Below are positions 10,111-22,052 of a DNA stretch of 64,000 nt, piece by piece. A program made the position numbers and the translations under genes. Origin of the DNA: Blepharisma stoltei (Eukaryota > Ciliophora > Heterotrichea > Heterotrichida > Blepharismidae); the NCBI GenBank assembly GCA_914767885.1, contig CAJZBQ010000014.1, forward strand, positions 434,001 to 498,000, in the 5' to 3' direction. The notes beneath the pieces were generated by a model. That model searched no databases and was not told where the DNA came from. It saw only the letters and a program-made list of their open reading frames with translations. Positions within the stretch are counted from its first letter, which is position 1. Each line of letters opens with the position of its first letter.

Positions 10111-10652
10111 TTATATTTATAATATTATTGTTCATGATATTTTAGTATGGTTTTGCCTCAATTTCACTGATCAAATATCTGATAGAGCCAAGAAGCTTCA
10201 ATTAGGCTATTGCTTAAGCTAAATACTCCATTTATATTTATCAATAAGTAATTACACAACTAATAATTGTTTTATACAATGATGCATTCTTGAAACTTCT
10301 TGAATTTTTCGCAAGAGCAAGACTTACATCCGATTGATTTAAAAGCAAACCATTAGAAATTTTCATCAGGGGAAAATTAATCACCTTCGTTGTGAGTTAA
10401 AAGTTTTTAACATAAACTTTTTGGTATAGAATATTTGATTCGATATATAATTAATATTTTGATAAAAAATCTTCAGTTAATTCTAAATATCTTGCATTCT
10501 AAGCATACCTAAATTAGGTTTTTAATTGCAAAACTTTACGAATAAAAGGGCGAAAAATTTTTAAAAATAAAATTTTATAAAAAGCCATTGGTCAGTGAGA
10601 AAAATAATCTTCCTAACATGGAGGAGAGTTAAATGAAAATATAATAAAAGAA
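10111..10652. other. Intergenic, nothing recognised
   Basis: AT-rich spacer between the divergent genes at 9022-10110 and 10653-11015. No frame longer than noise, no inverted repeat and no RNA gene was recognised. Confidence 0.4.
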
Positions 10653-11015
10653 ATGGGGATTTTAGAAAAAATCCTTGAAAAGCCTGTCGAAAACCTTTTA
10701 AGATCTAACATACCTCCTCCTAATAGAGAAGCTTTACTGCTCTTTAGAGAATACTTAAAATTTGCTAGTTGCTTAACATGATGTCATACAGATGGGACTC
10801 CTTGGTAATTTATAGCTAGATCCAAAATTATTAAAACATCTATTAGGGCAGAATTCGAGGCAGCTCGTGAAGAAAAAGACCCACTTATCCAAGGCCAACT
10901 TATTGTATCTTGACGACAAGCTCTTGATGAATTAAAGCACAAATATAATGATGCTCAGCATGCTTTTGTACAAAGAATTCACGATGGAAGAACAGATAAT
11001 AAAAGAGATATATAA
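10653..11015 (+). CDS. LYR-motif (LYRM) mitochondrial protein
   Basis: Exons are 10653..10804 and 10820..11015 (115 residues). The 15-nt intron (10805-10819, GTAATTTATAGCTAG) splits a TG|A codon, which encodes Trp after splicing. The core ALLLFREYLKFA, then IRAEFEAAREEKDP, then ALDEL matches the Complex1_LYR domain: an [LF][YF]R motif followed by a conserved downstream Phe and a short helical bundle. LYR proteins bind the acyl-carrier protein and help assemble respiratory complexes or Fe-S clusters in mitochondria. The start was placed at 10653 because the earlier ATG (10618) meets TAA within four codons. The exact LYRM member cannot be named. Confidence 0.65.
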
Positions 11016-11262
11016 GTTAAGCTAAAAATGAAAAGAATTATCTATCAAGAAGCAATTAAACATTTTAAAGAATATTCAAAGATTAATTAAATTAAAAGAA
11101 AAGTATTTATGTGAGGATCAAATGGTGAAGCAAGCTTTCTTAAATCTCAAATTTGTTATATAATATGACAATAATGCGAATTTATTTATGCGGATATTGA
11201 ATTATAACCCTTGTTCCTAGATTTATATCAATAGTTGCTATTAATTCTTAATTTTAACTTAA

Positions 11263-12318
11263 ATGGATTTTTCAGGCACTGAATCCAAAATCTTATATGG
11301 AAAGGAGTCTCCTGATATCATAAACCAAAACTCTTATATCTTCGGTGGTCCAATCATCAGCTCAGTGACTGAAACAAATTTTGCTAAATTGGATGGGAGT
11401 CCATCTCTTAGCAGGCTAAGCAATTCTACATACTCAAAAGAATATATAAAAGATATCGAAACCCACCAAAATAAAGCACAAAAATATAATCTCAAAAAAA
11501 TCGAATCTCAAGGGAAAAGCTATGAAAAGATAAAAAATGCATTAGCAGGTCAATTGAGTAGTTTAAAGCAGCAGCTCGAGCTTAACGAAGAACTCCAAGG
11601 GAGAGAATTAGACAAAATAAAAGAAGAATATGAGATAAGACTAGAAAATATCGACAAAGATAGACATGAATCTGCAAGTCGCCTAAGACGAGAAATTGAG
11701 AAATATGAAGAAATTTTATCTGTAAATCAAAGACAATTTGATGAATATGAGTACGAATATGAGCATTCAAGAATGAATATTGAAGATCAAATTGAAAACT
11801 TAAAGAAAGAAGTTGAAGAAATTGTTGAAAGCATTGATTACCATAAGGAACTCTTAGAAGTTACGTCAAAAAAAGAAGTTGAAGATATCAATAAAGAAAT
11901 TTCTTGTGAAAATCAGCAGCACATCTTAAATTTGGAAAAAATAAAGGCTCAATCCTCTTCTTCTTATAATGAGCTGCTTCCAAGACTTGAAGCCAAAGAT
12001 AAATTAATTCAAAACTTGGAATATGAAATAATCGAGCTTAGGAATCATATATTAAGCCTAAAGGAAACAGCAGCAAAAGATATCCTTTCTTTAAGAGACA
12101 CCATGAGATCTTCACAGAGAGTAATCGAAGCCCAACAAATGGAGCTGAAGCGGCTAAAATCCAACCATATTTCTGCTACTTCTCAGGCTGAACTTCTGTC
12201 AAAAGAAGCTTCTTTATTGGAAAATGAATATGCAAGGCTTAAAAGAGACAATTCAAACATGTGGAATGAAATTCAAAGGCTGGAAGATCTAGTTTATGGC
12301 AAAAATATGGATGATTAA
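11263..12318 (+). CDS. Long coiled-coil protein, hypothetical
   Basis: The protein has 351 residues with no TGA or intron. The first ~65 residues are polar, and from about residue 70 to the end there is near-continuous heptad-like coiled coil rich in Glu, Lys, Leu and Gln (for example QLSSLKQQLELNEEL). It ends LVYGKNMDD. This architecture is typical of ciliary, basal-body or cytoskeletal scaffold proteins, but no specific family is recognised. The stop is only 5 nt from the stop of the convergent small gene at 12324. Confidence 0.75.
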   Translation: MDFSGTESKILYGKESPDIINQNSYIFGGPIISSVTETNFAKLDGSPSLSRLSNSTYSKEYIKDIETHQNKAQKYNLKKIESQGKSYEKIKNALAGQLSSLKQQLELNEELQGRELDKIKEEYEIRLENIDKDRHESASRLRREIEKYEEILSVNQRQFDEYEYEYEHSRMNIEDQIENLKKEVEEIVESIDYHKELLEVTSKKEVEDINKEISCENQQHILNLEKIKAQSSSSYNELLPRLEAKDKLIQNLEYEIIELRNHILSLKETAAKDILSLRDTMRSSQRVIEAQQMELKRLKSNHISATSQAELLSKEASLLENEYARLKRDNSNMWNEIQRLEDLVYGKNMDD

Positions 12319-12323
12319 TGATA

Positions 12324-12512
12324 TTAATTAGTTATAGATATATTTCTGGGTGTCAAACTTTTATCTGCATCAAAATCAGTTGATGATTCGCTTGAGTCAC
12401 TTCTATGAGACTTCTTGCGAGATAGATAAATTGATCTTCTTGAGCTGCTAAACTTTACATTTATTTGTGTTTTTTCTTGTGATGGATCAGGAGTTGTTTT
12501 TTTTCGGTGCAT
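12324..12512 (-). CDS. Small Ser/Lys-rich protein, uncertain
   Basis: A 62-residue frame rich in Ser, Lys, Arg and Asp with no hydrophobic region (SSRRSIYLSRKKSHR, SSESSTDFDADKS). Composition resembles the disordered genes nearby. The frame stays open upstream of the Met to about 12570 without another ATG, so the true 5' end may be missed. Confidence 0.35.
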   Translation of the reverse strand: MHRKKTTPDPSQEKTQINVKFSSSRRSIYLSRKKSHRSDSSESSTDFDADKSLTPRNISITN

Positions 12513-13003
12513 GCTCGTTTTTAGTGTCGCCTCAAGAAAATTTGATAGAATTTTTTCCTTGTAAGATATTTAATCAAATTTAACAGTTTTTATCATAAGT
12601 GCCTCTATCAAGAAATTTGCCAAAATTTTCATGAAAATGTTACGATCAATTTATATGCAGCTGGGAGTTTTTGAGGTCTCCTTTTTCAAAGATGGCCTAT
12701 TTTGGTGTGAGCAAATCTTATTGATGCTGATGGATTTTTCAAATTGAATTGGCTGTGGATTTTTTGGATTTGAAAAGCGTCTCAAGAAAATGCTTGACTT
12801 TCTCTTACTTTTCCCACATTTATTATACAAATAGGGGTAATCATAAATTTATTCCTTTTCAACAAAGATAACTTATTACAATTAAAAAATTGCATTTAAG
12901 ATATACAGTAATTTATTTAATATAAATTAGGGAATAGTGAGAAAGAAAAATAATTATGTCTCTAATTGAGAAGTATAATAATTTATATAAAATATAGCAT
13001 TCT
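12513..13003 (-). other. Intergenic with an orphan open frame (12651-12848)
   Basis: On the minus strand there is a 66-codon open stretch with protein-like, Lys/Ser-rich composition (KSKRKSSIFLRRF ... QNRPSLKKETSKTPSCI, stop at 12651), but with no Met in frame and no clear 15-nt intron. A near-identical 13-nt word, TTTTCTTGAG[AG]CG (minus strand), occurs near 12530 and 12780, so a small insertion or decayed duplication is possible. This could be a broken exon of the neighbouring small gene. Confidence 0.25.
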
Positions 13004-13453
13004 TTATAATAGCCAAGCATCTATTTTCAATCTTCGAGGAAGGATAGGAAAACCCAGAGGGTTTATTAAATAAGTATTTGAGGAAGATGGCTTACTAGAA
13101 ACAGCTAAAGCTGAGGATTTTTGAATTTTTCGATGCAAATGTTTATTTCTCTTTTTCATATCTGAAATCAATTCTTTCTCCTTCTTTTGGCAGTACAGCA
13201 TTCTCGCGCTATCAATGCCTTTCGAAGCTGAAATATCAAGTAAACTTTTTTCTAATAAGTACTTTAGATCAATTAAATCGTCACCGTTGACAATAATCTT
13301 TTTTGAGCTATTAAAAATTGGGCTCCCAAATAATGACGTATCAGTTTCTCTTTTTCTCCCGATAGGTGATACTGACTTCGCATACATGTACTTTCTACTG
13401 TGAGGACTTATGCTTCTCATGTCCAAACAGAACAGATTTTGACTATTTTTCAT
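13004..13453 (-). CDS. Hypothetical basic protein
   Basis: A 149-residue frame, Ser/Lys/Arg-rich, starting MKNSQNLFCLDMRSISPHSR and ending LPRRLKIDAWLL. A short helical centre (DLIDLKYLLEKSLLDISASKG) is surrounded by probably disordered sequence with SP motifs. No family is recognised. It is divergent from the large membrane protein that starts at 13897. Confidence 0.5.
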   Translation of the reverse strand: MKNSQNLFCLDMRSISPHSRKYMYAKSVSPIGRKRETDTSLFGSPIFNSSKKIIVNGDDLIDLKYLLEKSLLDISASKGIDSARMLYCQKKEKELISDMKKRNKHLHRKIQKSSALAVSSKPSSSNTYLINPLGFPILPRRLKIDAWLL

Positions 13454-13896
13454 TATTATTTTGTTAAAGAAATCTATAATAAAGCCATTATTGCAATTTT
13501 AGAATATGGAGAGAATAAAAATAAAATGCAAGAAATCTAAGCAAGAATAATGGATATAAAATTATTCAGAATTCTCAATTTAAGCAGATAAAAGATATCT
13601 TTATATTTTAATCTGAAAGCTAAAATGAATCATAATTGTCTTCGTGTGTAATTTGATTTTAATGACGAGCAAAGTCATTCGCTGGCTAAATAAATTCAAT
13701 TGTATTTATTTATTCATTTTCGTCTTTGTTAAAATATGGATTTAATTTTCAGCTTAATTTAAATTACTGGAATTTTTCTTATGATTTATTGCTTTCAATA
13801 TAATTTTATATTCAATTAAATTGTACTTCAGATTGCTTTCTTCTTCATTTATCATATTCTTTCTGATATCCATTATAAACAGGTTTATTGTAAAAT
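13454..13896. promoter_or_regulatory. Divergent intergenic region
   Basis: AT-rich spacer holding the upstream regions of the 13004-13453 gene and of the 13897 membrane protein gene. No other structure was recognised. Confidence 0.3.
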
Positions 13897-16800
13897 ATGC
13901 GCATAAAGAATGATGAAGGATTAACACAAGAAATCGAAACTTTTGAAAACACAACTAAAATTCCTCTCAGAGAAAAATTAAAGCTGGCAATTTTTAGCTA
14001 TCTTGGTGTGTTATTTAAAGTAAAATACCAAGGCAGCATAGAAGTTAAAACGCAAATATTTATTGAAGTTATTATCTCAGTGATTATTTCTCTTCAATTG
14101 ATATTTTTCGCATGATTTCCATCGATGGGAATATCCGGGTGAAATTCCTGTTCAGGGCTGTGGATCATTGCGGGCTATTTTAACTTTGACTCTATATGTG
14201 GGAATAATGGATGAATAAACTATTGTTTTTATGGAACAATATCGGCAATACTTCTTTGTCTGGGCTGCTTAATTCTTATCGCGTTTTTCCAGTATTTTAA
14301 GCACGATATTCCAATTTTAATAGTAAATTTTACTCGGTGAATTGTCAGTGGCTTAACAACAATACTATTCATTCCATCAAACTCAATACTTTTTGTTGTA
14401 TTTAAATATTCCACATTTGATATAGGTGTAATTACAGAGTACACTGGCAATGCAAGTTCAGATTCGATCAATTATGGAGCTTTCGGGGCTTTTTTATCAA
14501 TCCTATTTGTGATTTTATTGATGAGTATTGCAATAATAAATGAAATATTGACAAGCGATATAAAGCACCACACAGCAAGTAGAAATATTAGATCAAAAGC
14601 AAGTTCAAGTTTGATTATACATGGATATTACTTATCAGCACTTTCGGTCTTCTGCTATACCATTGTAGGGGTCGATTTAATATTTGAATTCAGGCTTGTT
14701 TTGTTTTTGCATATGGTCGCTATTTTTATCAATATTTACAAAAATTTGCCTTGCTATAATTACATAGGAAATGTTATGCATGGTTGCAAACTTCTAAGTG
14801 TTGCGTGGGTTATGATTGTTTTTGATTTTGGGACCTTACTTGACGATGCGCTGATGATAACAATCTTGAATATAATTTTACAGCCTGTAATACTTACCTG
14901 CACTGCACTGTTAATTCGCTCTCGTGCATTATCTTTCAAAACCAAAGAGATTCAAGTGTTGAACCAATATGATTTTGAGCTAAAAATGCGACATATTTTA
15001 GGTAATAAAAGTTATGAAAATAAAATTGATATCGTTCATCAATTTTCTTTTTACCAAAACAACTATTCATTTTCCTTTGATAGGCTTTTTATAGTTTGGC
15101 AAACAAATTATTGCTTTCATATTGTAAAAGATGAAAGCCTTGCTCGAGTAAAGCTGTCAAAAATTAAGGAATATAGTTGAAGTCTAGAAGGAGAAATTCA
15201 AGAATGAAGGATTTACCAAGATTTTGATAAAAATAAAAATAGCACACCTCAAGAATTGAAGTTTTTAGAGTATTTATTAGATCTGAATAAAATAAAGATC
15301 AGAGATGAAAGGCTTTGCTACATTCTCTTTGGAACTGTTAACGAAATAACTTCTAGAAGCTCAAATGTTAATGCTTTGTACAAAAAAATTTCAATTTTAT
15401 CAGACAGCATCAATGATCTCGATTCTCTATATAAAAAAATAACAACGAACTGCAAGCATGCCTATGCTTATGAACTTTATGCATCTTTTCTTCAAACTAT
15501 AATGCAAAATTCAGATCAGGCGAATTTGATGAGAAGAAGAAAAGAAACTGTTAAATCAATCGACCCATTTTTAGATGAAGAAAAAAGGCTTGCTATGTAT
15601 GATGAGGATAATGGTATGATTTTAATTTCTCTAAACTCAGAATCATTTGGATCAATTTTTTATATTAACGAAAAAGCTGCTAAACTCCTTGAGACTACTA
15701 TTACAGATGGGCTTGAAGCTTATCTTTCTGATTTCATCCCTGAGCCTTTTAACATAAATCATAATGAGCGTATCAAAAAATTCCTGAAAAATTGTGACAA
15801 TGTGAATATTGGATTGCCAATGGATTTTTTTCTGATGTCCCGAAAGGGCTATTTAGTGGAGTGTAATATGTTTGCAAGACTTGCTGCTTTCAAAGACTCA
15901 ATTTATATTTTATTGTCACTTCGGCCTAAAAAGTTTCATCGAGAGATGGCTTTTATATCAGAGGAAGGATTCATTTACAACCACACTCAGGAATTTGCAG
16001 TACATCTAGGCTATAACTTGTCATCAGTAAAAGGCCAATTTCTATCAAATCTTATTCCTCATTTAGATTTATCAAGCATTCCTCCATTTAAAATTATAAG
16101 TGTCATATTAAAGAAAAAAGAAATCTTTCTTGTCTATTCAGCAAGACAATGGAGAAACTCGAAATTCTTTGAAATTTTATTGATAGAAGATGATGAAGAA
16201 ATTAATTTATGAAAATCTGGTTATCACCCAGAAAAGTGTGATTCTGATAGTCAAGATACCTCATCTGAAGAAATGGAAAATTATAAGAATGAGCACAACA
16301 CCTTAAGGATTAATGAAACACAAAATAGTATTTGTTTTGAGGTTGGAGTACCTCTATTTAAAACTGAACCGAAAAAGCGATTGGATGAAACAGGTATAAA
16401 CAATATTGATAATAAAAATAGCCCAAATGATGAAAGAATAGATTCTAATCCACAAACTAGCAGTCAATCTGTCAGCACTAAGCGTAAAATTTAAGTAGAC
16501 TTTGTCAGAAGAGTCATCCAAGAGTATGAGAAAGCTATAAACATTTTTCAGAAAATTTTATTTATTATGGTAAATTCAAATTAGATAATTGCTATCGCTG
16601 GGACAAATATTGGAATCTTAATTTATATTTATAAAGAAGTCGATCACACAGCTTCTTTGCAAATATTTGAAAATGGAGGGCAAATGGTATACGATTTAAG
16701 CTCTATTGCTGATACATTAATTTCATTCGAATATCATGTGCAAAGAAATGAGAGTGCGGAGAATGAAATTGAAGATTTAACTTTAATCTTGGGAGGATTA

Positions 16801-18120
16801 TTGGTTATACAAAATAAACTGTTGAAGGAACTATCTGATTGGGACTATTGCCCTGCTTCAAAAATTGTCACTGAATCGGAAATTCCCGTATGAATGATTA
16901 GCCCAAGCCCATTTCTAGTGAAAAGCAATTTATATGATGTGATCTCTTTATTTATAACTTATGTAACGCTTATTCAGACAACTAAATTCTTAGAAAAAGC
17001 TTCTAAAAGTGAGTCTTATAGTGATGAACTAAAATTTCTGCAAATAAATAGCTTGACCTTTACTTATCAATATACAATTTCTGCATTAAATGCTTTGACT
17101 TTATGCGAGTCAAATAGAATTTATGAACAAGGCTTATGGGTTAGCGTCATGACATTCATTTCCATCGGTATATTAATGCTCTGCTTAGCTGGCCTAATAT
17201 GATACATCTGGTCTTTAAATAATAAAAATAATTCAGCATGAAACGCAGTAAAACGAGAATCTCATTTAGCATATGTTGAATTTGTACAAGCTTGCATTGA
17301 TAGACTTTTATTAATCCATAATAATGACGACTTGAGTTTCGAAGATATAAAAATTCAAAATAAATCAAAAAATAATATAAAAAAGCTCAATACCAGAATT
17401 TATTTGCGTTTTTACAAAACATTGTCAGTTTTTTTATTTCTTTCATTTGTTTTTTATATGATTATCGAGTTTTGACTATATAGCGACTGCAAAGTGTATA
17501 TGAATAATCGTCCAAAATTATTGGAAAATTTTGGTGCAAGGCTTATACTGACTACGAGAATGAGTTTTTTTGCAAAGGAATGCCACATTCCAAATTTAAT
17601 TGAAAATTTTGAATCTAGTTATGATTTTCAAAATTTATTAAGTGAGATTTATGATGCAGCAGATCAATTAAAACAAATAAATGAGAGAATTTCTGATAAT
17701 TCTATGCAGGATTTGATATCAGATGAGCTAAAGGTAAGACTTTATGAGCATACAAACTCAAATAAAAATATTTTAAAATATGGCACTGTAACTGCTATCG
17801 AAATCATAATTTATGAGTCCTATAATGTTGCGACATCAGAAAAACAAGCTCTCGATATTAATACCTATGAAGACTATATAAAATCTATAGAAAAAGATAT
17901 CATGACTGATTTTTTATTATCAAATCGAGATTCAAAAAATAAAATTACTCATCAATTAGATTTGATTTTCATAGTAACAATTTTCTACTCTAGTATTTCT
18001 GTATTAATGTACTTTATTTATTATTGACCTTTTCTCAATTCAGAGAAACTTAAAATGCAAAAATTACAGCTATTTTCGACTGTAGTTCCGGGCTCCCACA
18101 GCTTATATAGCCAACCATAA
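13897..18120 (+). CDS. Large multi-pass membrane protein with PAS-like region (ciliate TmcB-like)
   Basis: With TGA as Trp and two 15-nt introns (16484-16498, GTAAAATTTAAGTAG; 16570-16584, GTAAATTCAAATTAG) this is one gene of 1397 residues. Residues ~50-350 hold about seven or eight transmembrane helices. A soluble region follows with a PAS-like segment (EEGFIYNHTQEFAVHLGY, then GQFLSNLIP). After an acidic linker come further membrane helices (ILFIMIIAIAGTNIGILIYI, WVSVMTFISIGILMLCLAGL, LSVFLFLSFVFYMIIEF and a last one near residue 1370). Ciliate genomes contain a large family with this layout, often annotated as TmcB-like; a sensory or signalling role is likely but unproven. At least ten TGA-Trp codons lie in conserved hydrophobic positions. 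Each intron, if retained, gives an in-frame stop. Confidence 0.78.
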
Positions 18121-18378
18121 AAACGATAAATGCAGAATATTTTTTAATAACACAAATGTTCATAGCTTTTAAAGACGGCTTGAATGATATTTGAAACTGG
18201 AAATTGTTCGGATTATCCTTGAATTTAATTCAGGTCTATAAATATCTGAATAATTAATTTTATTTATAAATAGATTAGAGTAATAGATGAAATAATAATA
18301 GTTAGTTATGATCTAAAGAGATATTTATTAGTAAAAATGAAAAATAATATTATTTGATACAATAAAAATAGATGTTTA

Positions 18379-19242
18379 CTAGTCTACCAAACTTAACTTT
18401 ATTTTTCTTAGCTTCTTCTCGTCCAAATTAAAACTGAAATAAAGTGAGCAATTTATCTGGAGAGCCACAATAAATACAGTATTTTCATAAATTAAATAAT
18501 CCTTCGGAGAACTCCTATTGAAATCTGAATTTCCAATTTGTTTTCACACGTAAATATTTTCATATTCACTTTCTAAAATTTTCCCATCTATTTCAAATAT
18601 GTAAATTATTTCATTTGCATTTATTAAAAACTTGGATTTTGGAGGTCATTGATCAAAATGCAGAATTGATGAGTAGGAATTTATATCAATATCATATAGA
18701 ATCAGATCTGAAGGAGTAAAGCCAATTATCAAAATATATTGCTTAAAAATAGCGCACGAGCATTTCATAGTTGCAGTAGGAAGTGCGCAAAGGCTAAATC
18801 ATCGATTTTTAGTTAAATCAAATTTCACAGCAAGATTTAGCATTTGAGTTGGGTCAGAGCCTCCAAAAAAATAAACTGAGCTTTGATAGTAAATCCCCCC
18901 GGTCTCAAAGCACGGCTTACCATTTGGAAGAACTTTTTTAACAGAGCATGACGAGATATCATAAATGCATGCAGACCCAGATACTGTTCAATTTCTTCCT
19001 TTTAAAACTTCGCTTCCATATAGGAATAACTCATTATTAGGCATTCTTACAGCTGAAGCACTGCAATTTAAATATTTCGAGGCTCTAAAATATTTGCTCC
19101 GAGTTGTGTAATTTTCTATATCAAAAATATATATGAGCTTGTGATAGTTTTCTTCTTTAAGAAAATATAAATAGTTGCTTTCATAATAATCATAAATGAT
19201 TGATCTCTCTTCCAAATTATCCTTTTGCTTTAATTTCATCAT
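18379..19242 (-). CDS. Kelch-type beta-propeller protein
   Basis: Reading TGA as Trp (KGRNWTVSG, KNRWFSLC, FDQWPPKS, YVWKQIG) gives 287 residues rather than the 84 seen with the standard code. It shows kelch-like blades: hydrophobic strand plus paired glycines (GGIYYQSSVYFFGGSDP), then a spaced Tyr/Phe and Trp (NLAVKFDLTKNRWFSLCALP). About four degenerate blades can be picked out. Kelch propellers bind protein partners, often as ubiquitin-ligase adaptors or cytoskeletal scaffolds; no other domain helps to define the role. It is divergent from the gene at 19379. Confidence 0.68.
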
Positions 19243-19378
19243 TTTTAATGTAGAATAAATTATTATTAATATAATTTAATTTTCATAATCAATTATAATC
19301 ATAATTTTTACTTAATCTACATTTGTGTACTGGAATGCAAAGATATCTTTCCCTCTTTATCTCCATTTTATAATTGTA

Positions 19379-20915
19379 ATGAAAAACAAAATTAGCTCAC
19401 TTGAGACATCATCCATGGCATTCGACACATCTTTGCTACTTTCGAACACTTGTGGATCAATAATTGAGAAGTCAAAGTTCTATCTTCAGAGAAAAATATG
19501 TTTAGATAGCAACAGACGAAATGATTTCAGCTTGGTGAACCGATCCAAAGATACTCTAATTTCTGGGATTAAAGCAATAAACAGTGATTCAAATCACTCA
19601 CTACTAAGAATTCCAAGATCCACCTCACAGTCTCAGTCCAATCACTTGAAAAATGAAAAAGGTTCAGATAATAAAAAATTAGCAGTAAAAAGGGCAAGAA
19701 GCTCAAAATGTTTAAAAAGTATAGACCGTACTAATAAAACTTCTAAAAATACAATCCCTGCCAAAAGAGCATTTATATCAAGCGTGAGTCCTGAGCCTAA
19801 CCTGCTTGCCAAAGAAGAAAGAAATTTATCGGTAAAACTACTAAAAGAAGATAGTTTGAAACATAAAATTTCTATTAAATTATTGAAAACAAAAAGCTCA
19901 AACTGAATTGTGCTTAAAACTCCAGACATCAGAGTTATTAAATCTCCATTTAAAGATGGGAATTACCCTATAAATAATAATAAGAAATCAAATGAAACCA
20001 TAAAAACCCCAAATGAGGATAAATCTGATATCGAAAAATTAATTGAAAGTCAAGCTATATGAAAAGAGAGAAATAAAAATAAATTTATTGAAATCCACCC
20101 AATAAACAATGAAGCCCATTCAGAGCCAATACTTGAATCAAGAAATTCAGAGATCTCAGATATAAAATCTGTAGCTGAAAATAATACTGAGAGAAGCATA
20201 CCAAGTTATAGGGTTTCTTCGGTAAGCCATAGAACATCAAGGTTCAGAATTGCTAGAAAAGTTCTAAATTCTAATGATAGAAGCAAAAGACCTACAGCTA
20301 GAGAAGAAAAGGTACTAACTCCCCCCCCTCCGTGAGTGAACAAAAAAATTTTGTTCACTCACGGAGGGGGTTAATTTTTTTTTTTTTTAAAAAAAAAATT
20401 ATATATAAATTTTATAAGAAACATTTTTTTCGAAATTTAAAAAAATCCTAATTCACAAAAATTTGAAAGCAAATATTAATTTAATTTATAAAATTTATGT
20501 TTTAAAAAGCAATTTGTTTAAAATTAAACAGAATTAGCTCTAGATTTTATTATACTAATTATCATTTATATATCAAAATTTTTTTTCCATAAAAAATTTT
20601 TTCTATTAAAAAATTTTTGTTCACTATCTATGGAGGGTGGGTTTTTGGGCAAAAAATAGGGATTTTTCTAATGGTTTTGCTTACTCACGGAGGGGGGGAG
20701 TAAGAGACATAATGAATTATGAATCACTTGTTGAAAATATTCGGGAAAAAAGCAAAAAAGATCCTTTAATTGACGGTCAAGCCAAAAAATTAAAGCAAAG
20801 CATAATTAATGATGAAAATTATAAAGAGATTTCCTTAGAAGTACTGAAAGATACTTCATTTTTTGCTGAAAAAATAATGAAGCAGATCAGAAACAAGCAC
20901 AGCAGAGTCATATAA
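19379..20915 (+). CDS. Ser/Lys-rich disordered protein, interrupted by an IES
   Basis: Retained segments are 19379..20315 and 20701..20915 (383 residues) after excision of the TA-bounded element at 20316-20700. The joined reading is ...REEKV-L-RDIMNYESL..., with no frame change. TGA encodes Trp at SSNWIVLK and QAIWKER. The N-terminal two thirds are low-complexity (Ser, Lys, Asn, with SP motifs); the last ~70 residues are helical and charged (SKKDPLIDGQAKKLKQS). The ATG at 19379 is the first in frame. No family is recognised. Confidence 0.62.
20316..20700. mobile_element. CTCCC-family MITE / IES (BogoMITE-like)
   Basis: A 385-bp TA-bounded insert with ends TAACTCCCCCC...GGGGGGGAGTAA. The left end holds a near-perfect palindrome, CCTCCGTGAGTGAAC-(A/T loop)-GTTCACTCACGGAGG. 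The right end holds the same motif twice about 60 bp apart, once mutated (TTCACTATCTATGGAGG). The AT-rich core carries the family word ACAGAATTAGCTC and ATTTATATATCAAA. Excision at TA restores the host frame. Eight to ten relatives are in this window. Non-coding; a Pogo-derived MITE called BogoMITE is the published dominant repeat of Blepharisma IESs, and identity with it is my inference. Confidence 0.9.
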
Positions 20916-20962
20916 TTAAAGCTGCATAATAAATTATACTGTAAATTTCTTTTATTTATTAT

Positions 20963-21865
20963 TTAACCCATTTTAGTCAAAACAATAGTCGCATCTTGCT
21001 TCATTGGTTGAGGCCTCAGCTTAGGAGACTTACTTCCAAGGCTACTATACATGGGACTTTTTGGTCTCTCAGGAGTACTATAAATATCTCCTGTAACGGC
21101 AGGAGATGTGTTTTGTTTATTTGCTTGTCTCAATTTACTTTTTAATATATAGTCAGATTGATATTTCCCTGGTCCTTTGGGAAGTGGAGATGTTGATCCT
21201 TTGGAAGTCCTTGGCTGTTTCATCGATTTCTTTTTCAATAATTCTTCAATCGTATTTGCTTGTTCCTGAATGGTCTGGTCTTTGACAATCTACTTATTTT
21301 TTACAATTTGTTCCTCAATTTTTTGTACCAATTTTTTAAAGTGGCTTTCTTGCTGCTTATGCTCTTTAATCTCTAATCGTAAATCATTTAAATCTTCTCT
21401 TAGGCGCTCTAAATCGCTATCTTTTGATGCAATACACTCTTTGAGTTCTTGGTTGCGGCTTAATAAGATTTCAATTTCTTCTCGAGTTCGATCACTTATG
21501 ATTTCTCATTGTTTGACTTCGTTGTGATGGCGATCTTGTATTAATCTCAACTGCTGCTTTAGCACATCTCTTCTATCAATATTAGTCTGCAAGTCTTCTA
21601 GGAGCTTTTCAGCTTCGTGATCTTGAGATTGGCAAGGCCCAAATGATTCTCGAGTATGGTAGCTTTCTTCATTTGATATCGCATTTATTACTTCTTTGAC
21701 ATCCAAATCAAGCTTTTGCAAATTTTCTAGGTTTTCTTGAGCTTTTTCGTTGGATTCATTCTGGTCCTGACGAAGTGACTCAAGTTCTGTATCGTGAAAG
21801 TCACTTGGTGGGCTTGGATCATCTTCAGGATCTTCAACTGTAAATAGCTTATTTTCAGCTTCCAT
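20963..21865 (-). CDS. Coiled-coil protein with Pro/Ser-rich tail
   Basis: Exons are complement(20963..21289, 21305..21865), 295 residues. The intron at 21290-21304 (GTAAAAAATAAGTAG) removes a TAG, and TGA encodes Trp at EVKQWEIISD. The N-terminus is acidic (VEDPEDDPSPPSDFHD), residues ~30-200 form a long coiled coil (Leu/Glu/Gln/Lys heptads), and the C-terminal ~90 residues are basic, Ser/Pro-rich and disordered. The layout suggests a cytoskeletal or centriolar scaffold; no specific family is recognised. Confidence 0.7.
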
Positions 21866-22052
21866 ATTTAATTATTGCATTAACACACATCATTTTAATG
21901 AAAATTTCTGTATATTATCATATTATGCGATTTTAAAATAAATAATCCTAAGTATATACGCTTGCAGCATTTTATATTTTCAGGTCTATATGCTATTTAT
22001 TATAGAAATAGAACTTAATTATGAAATATATAATAATAAAAATTTACTTACA

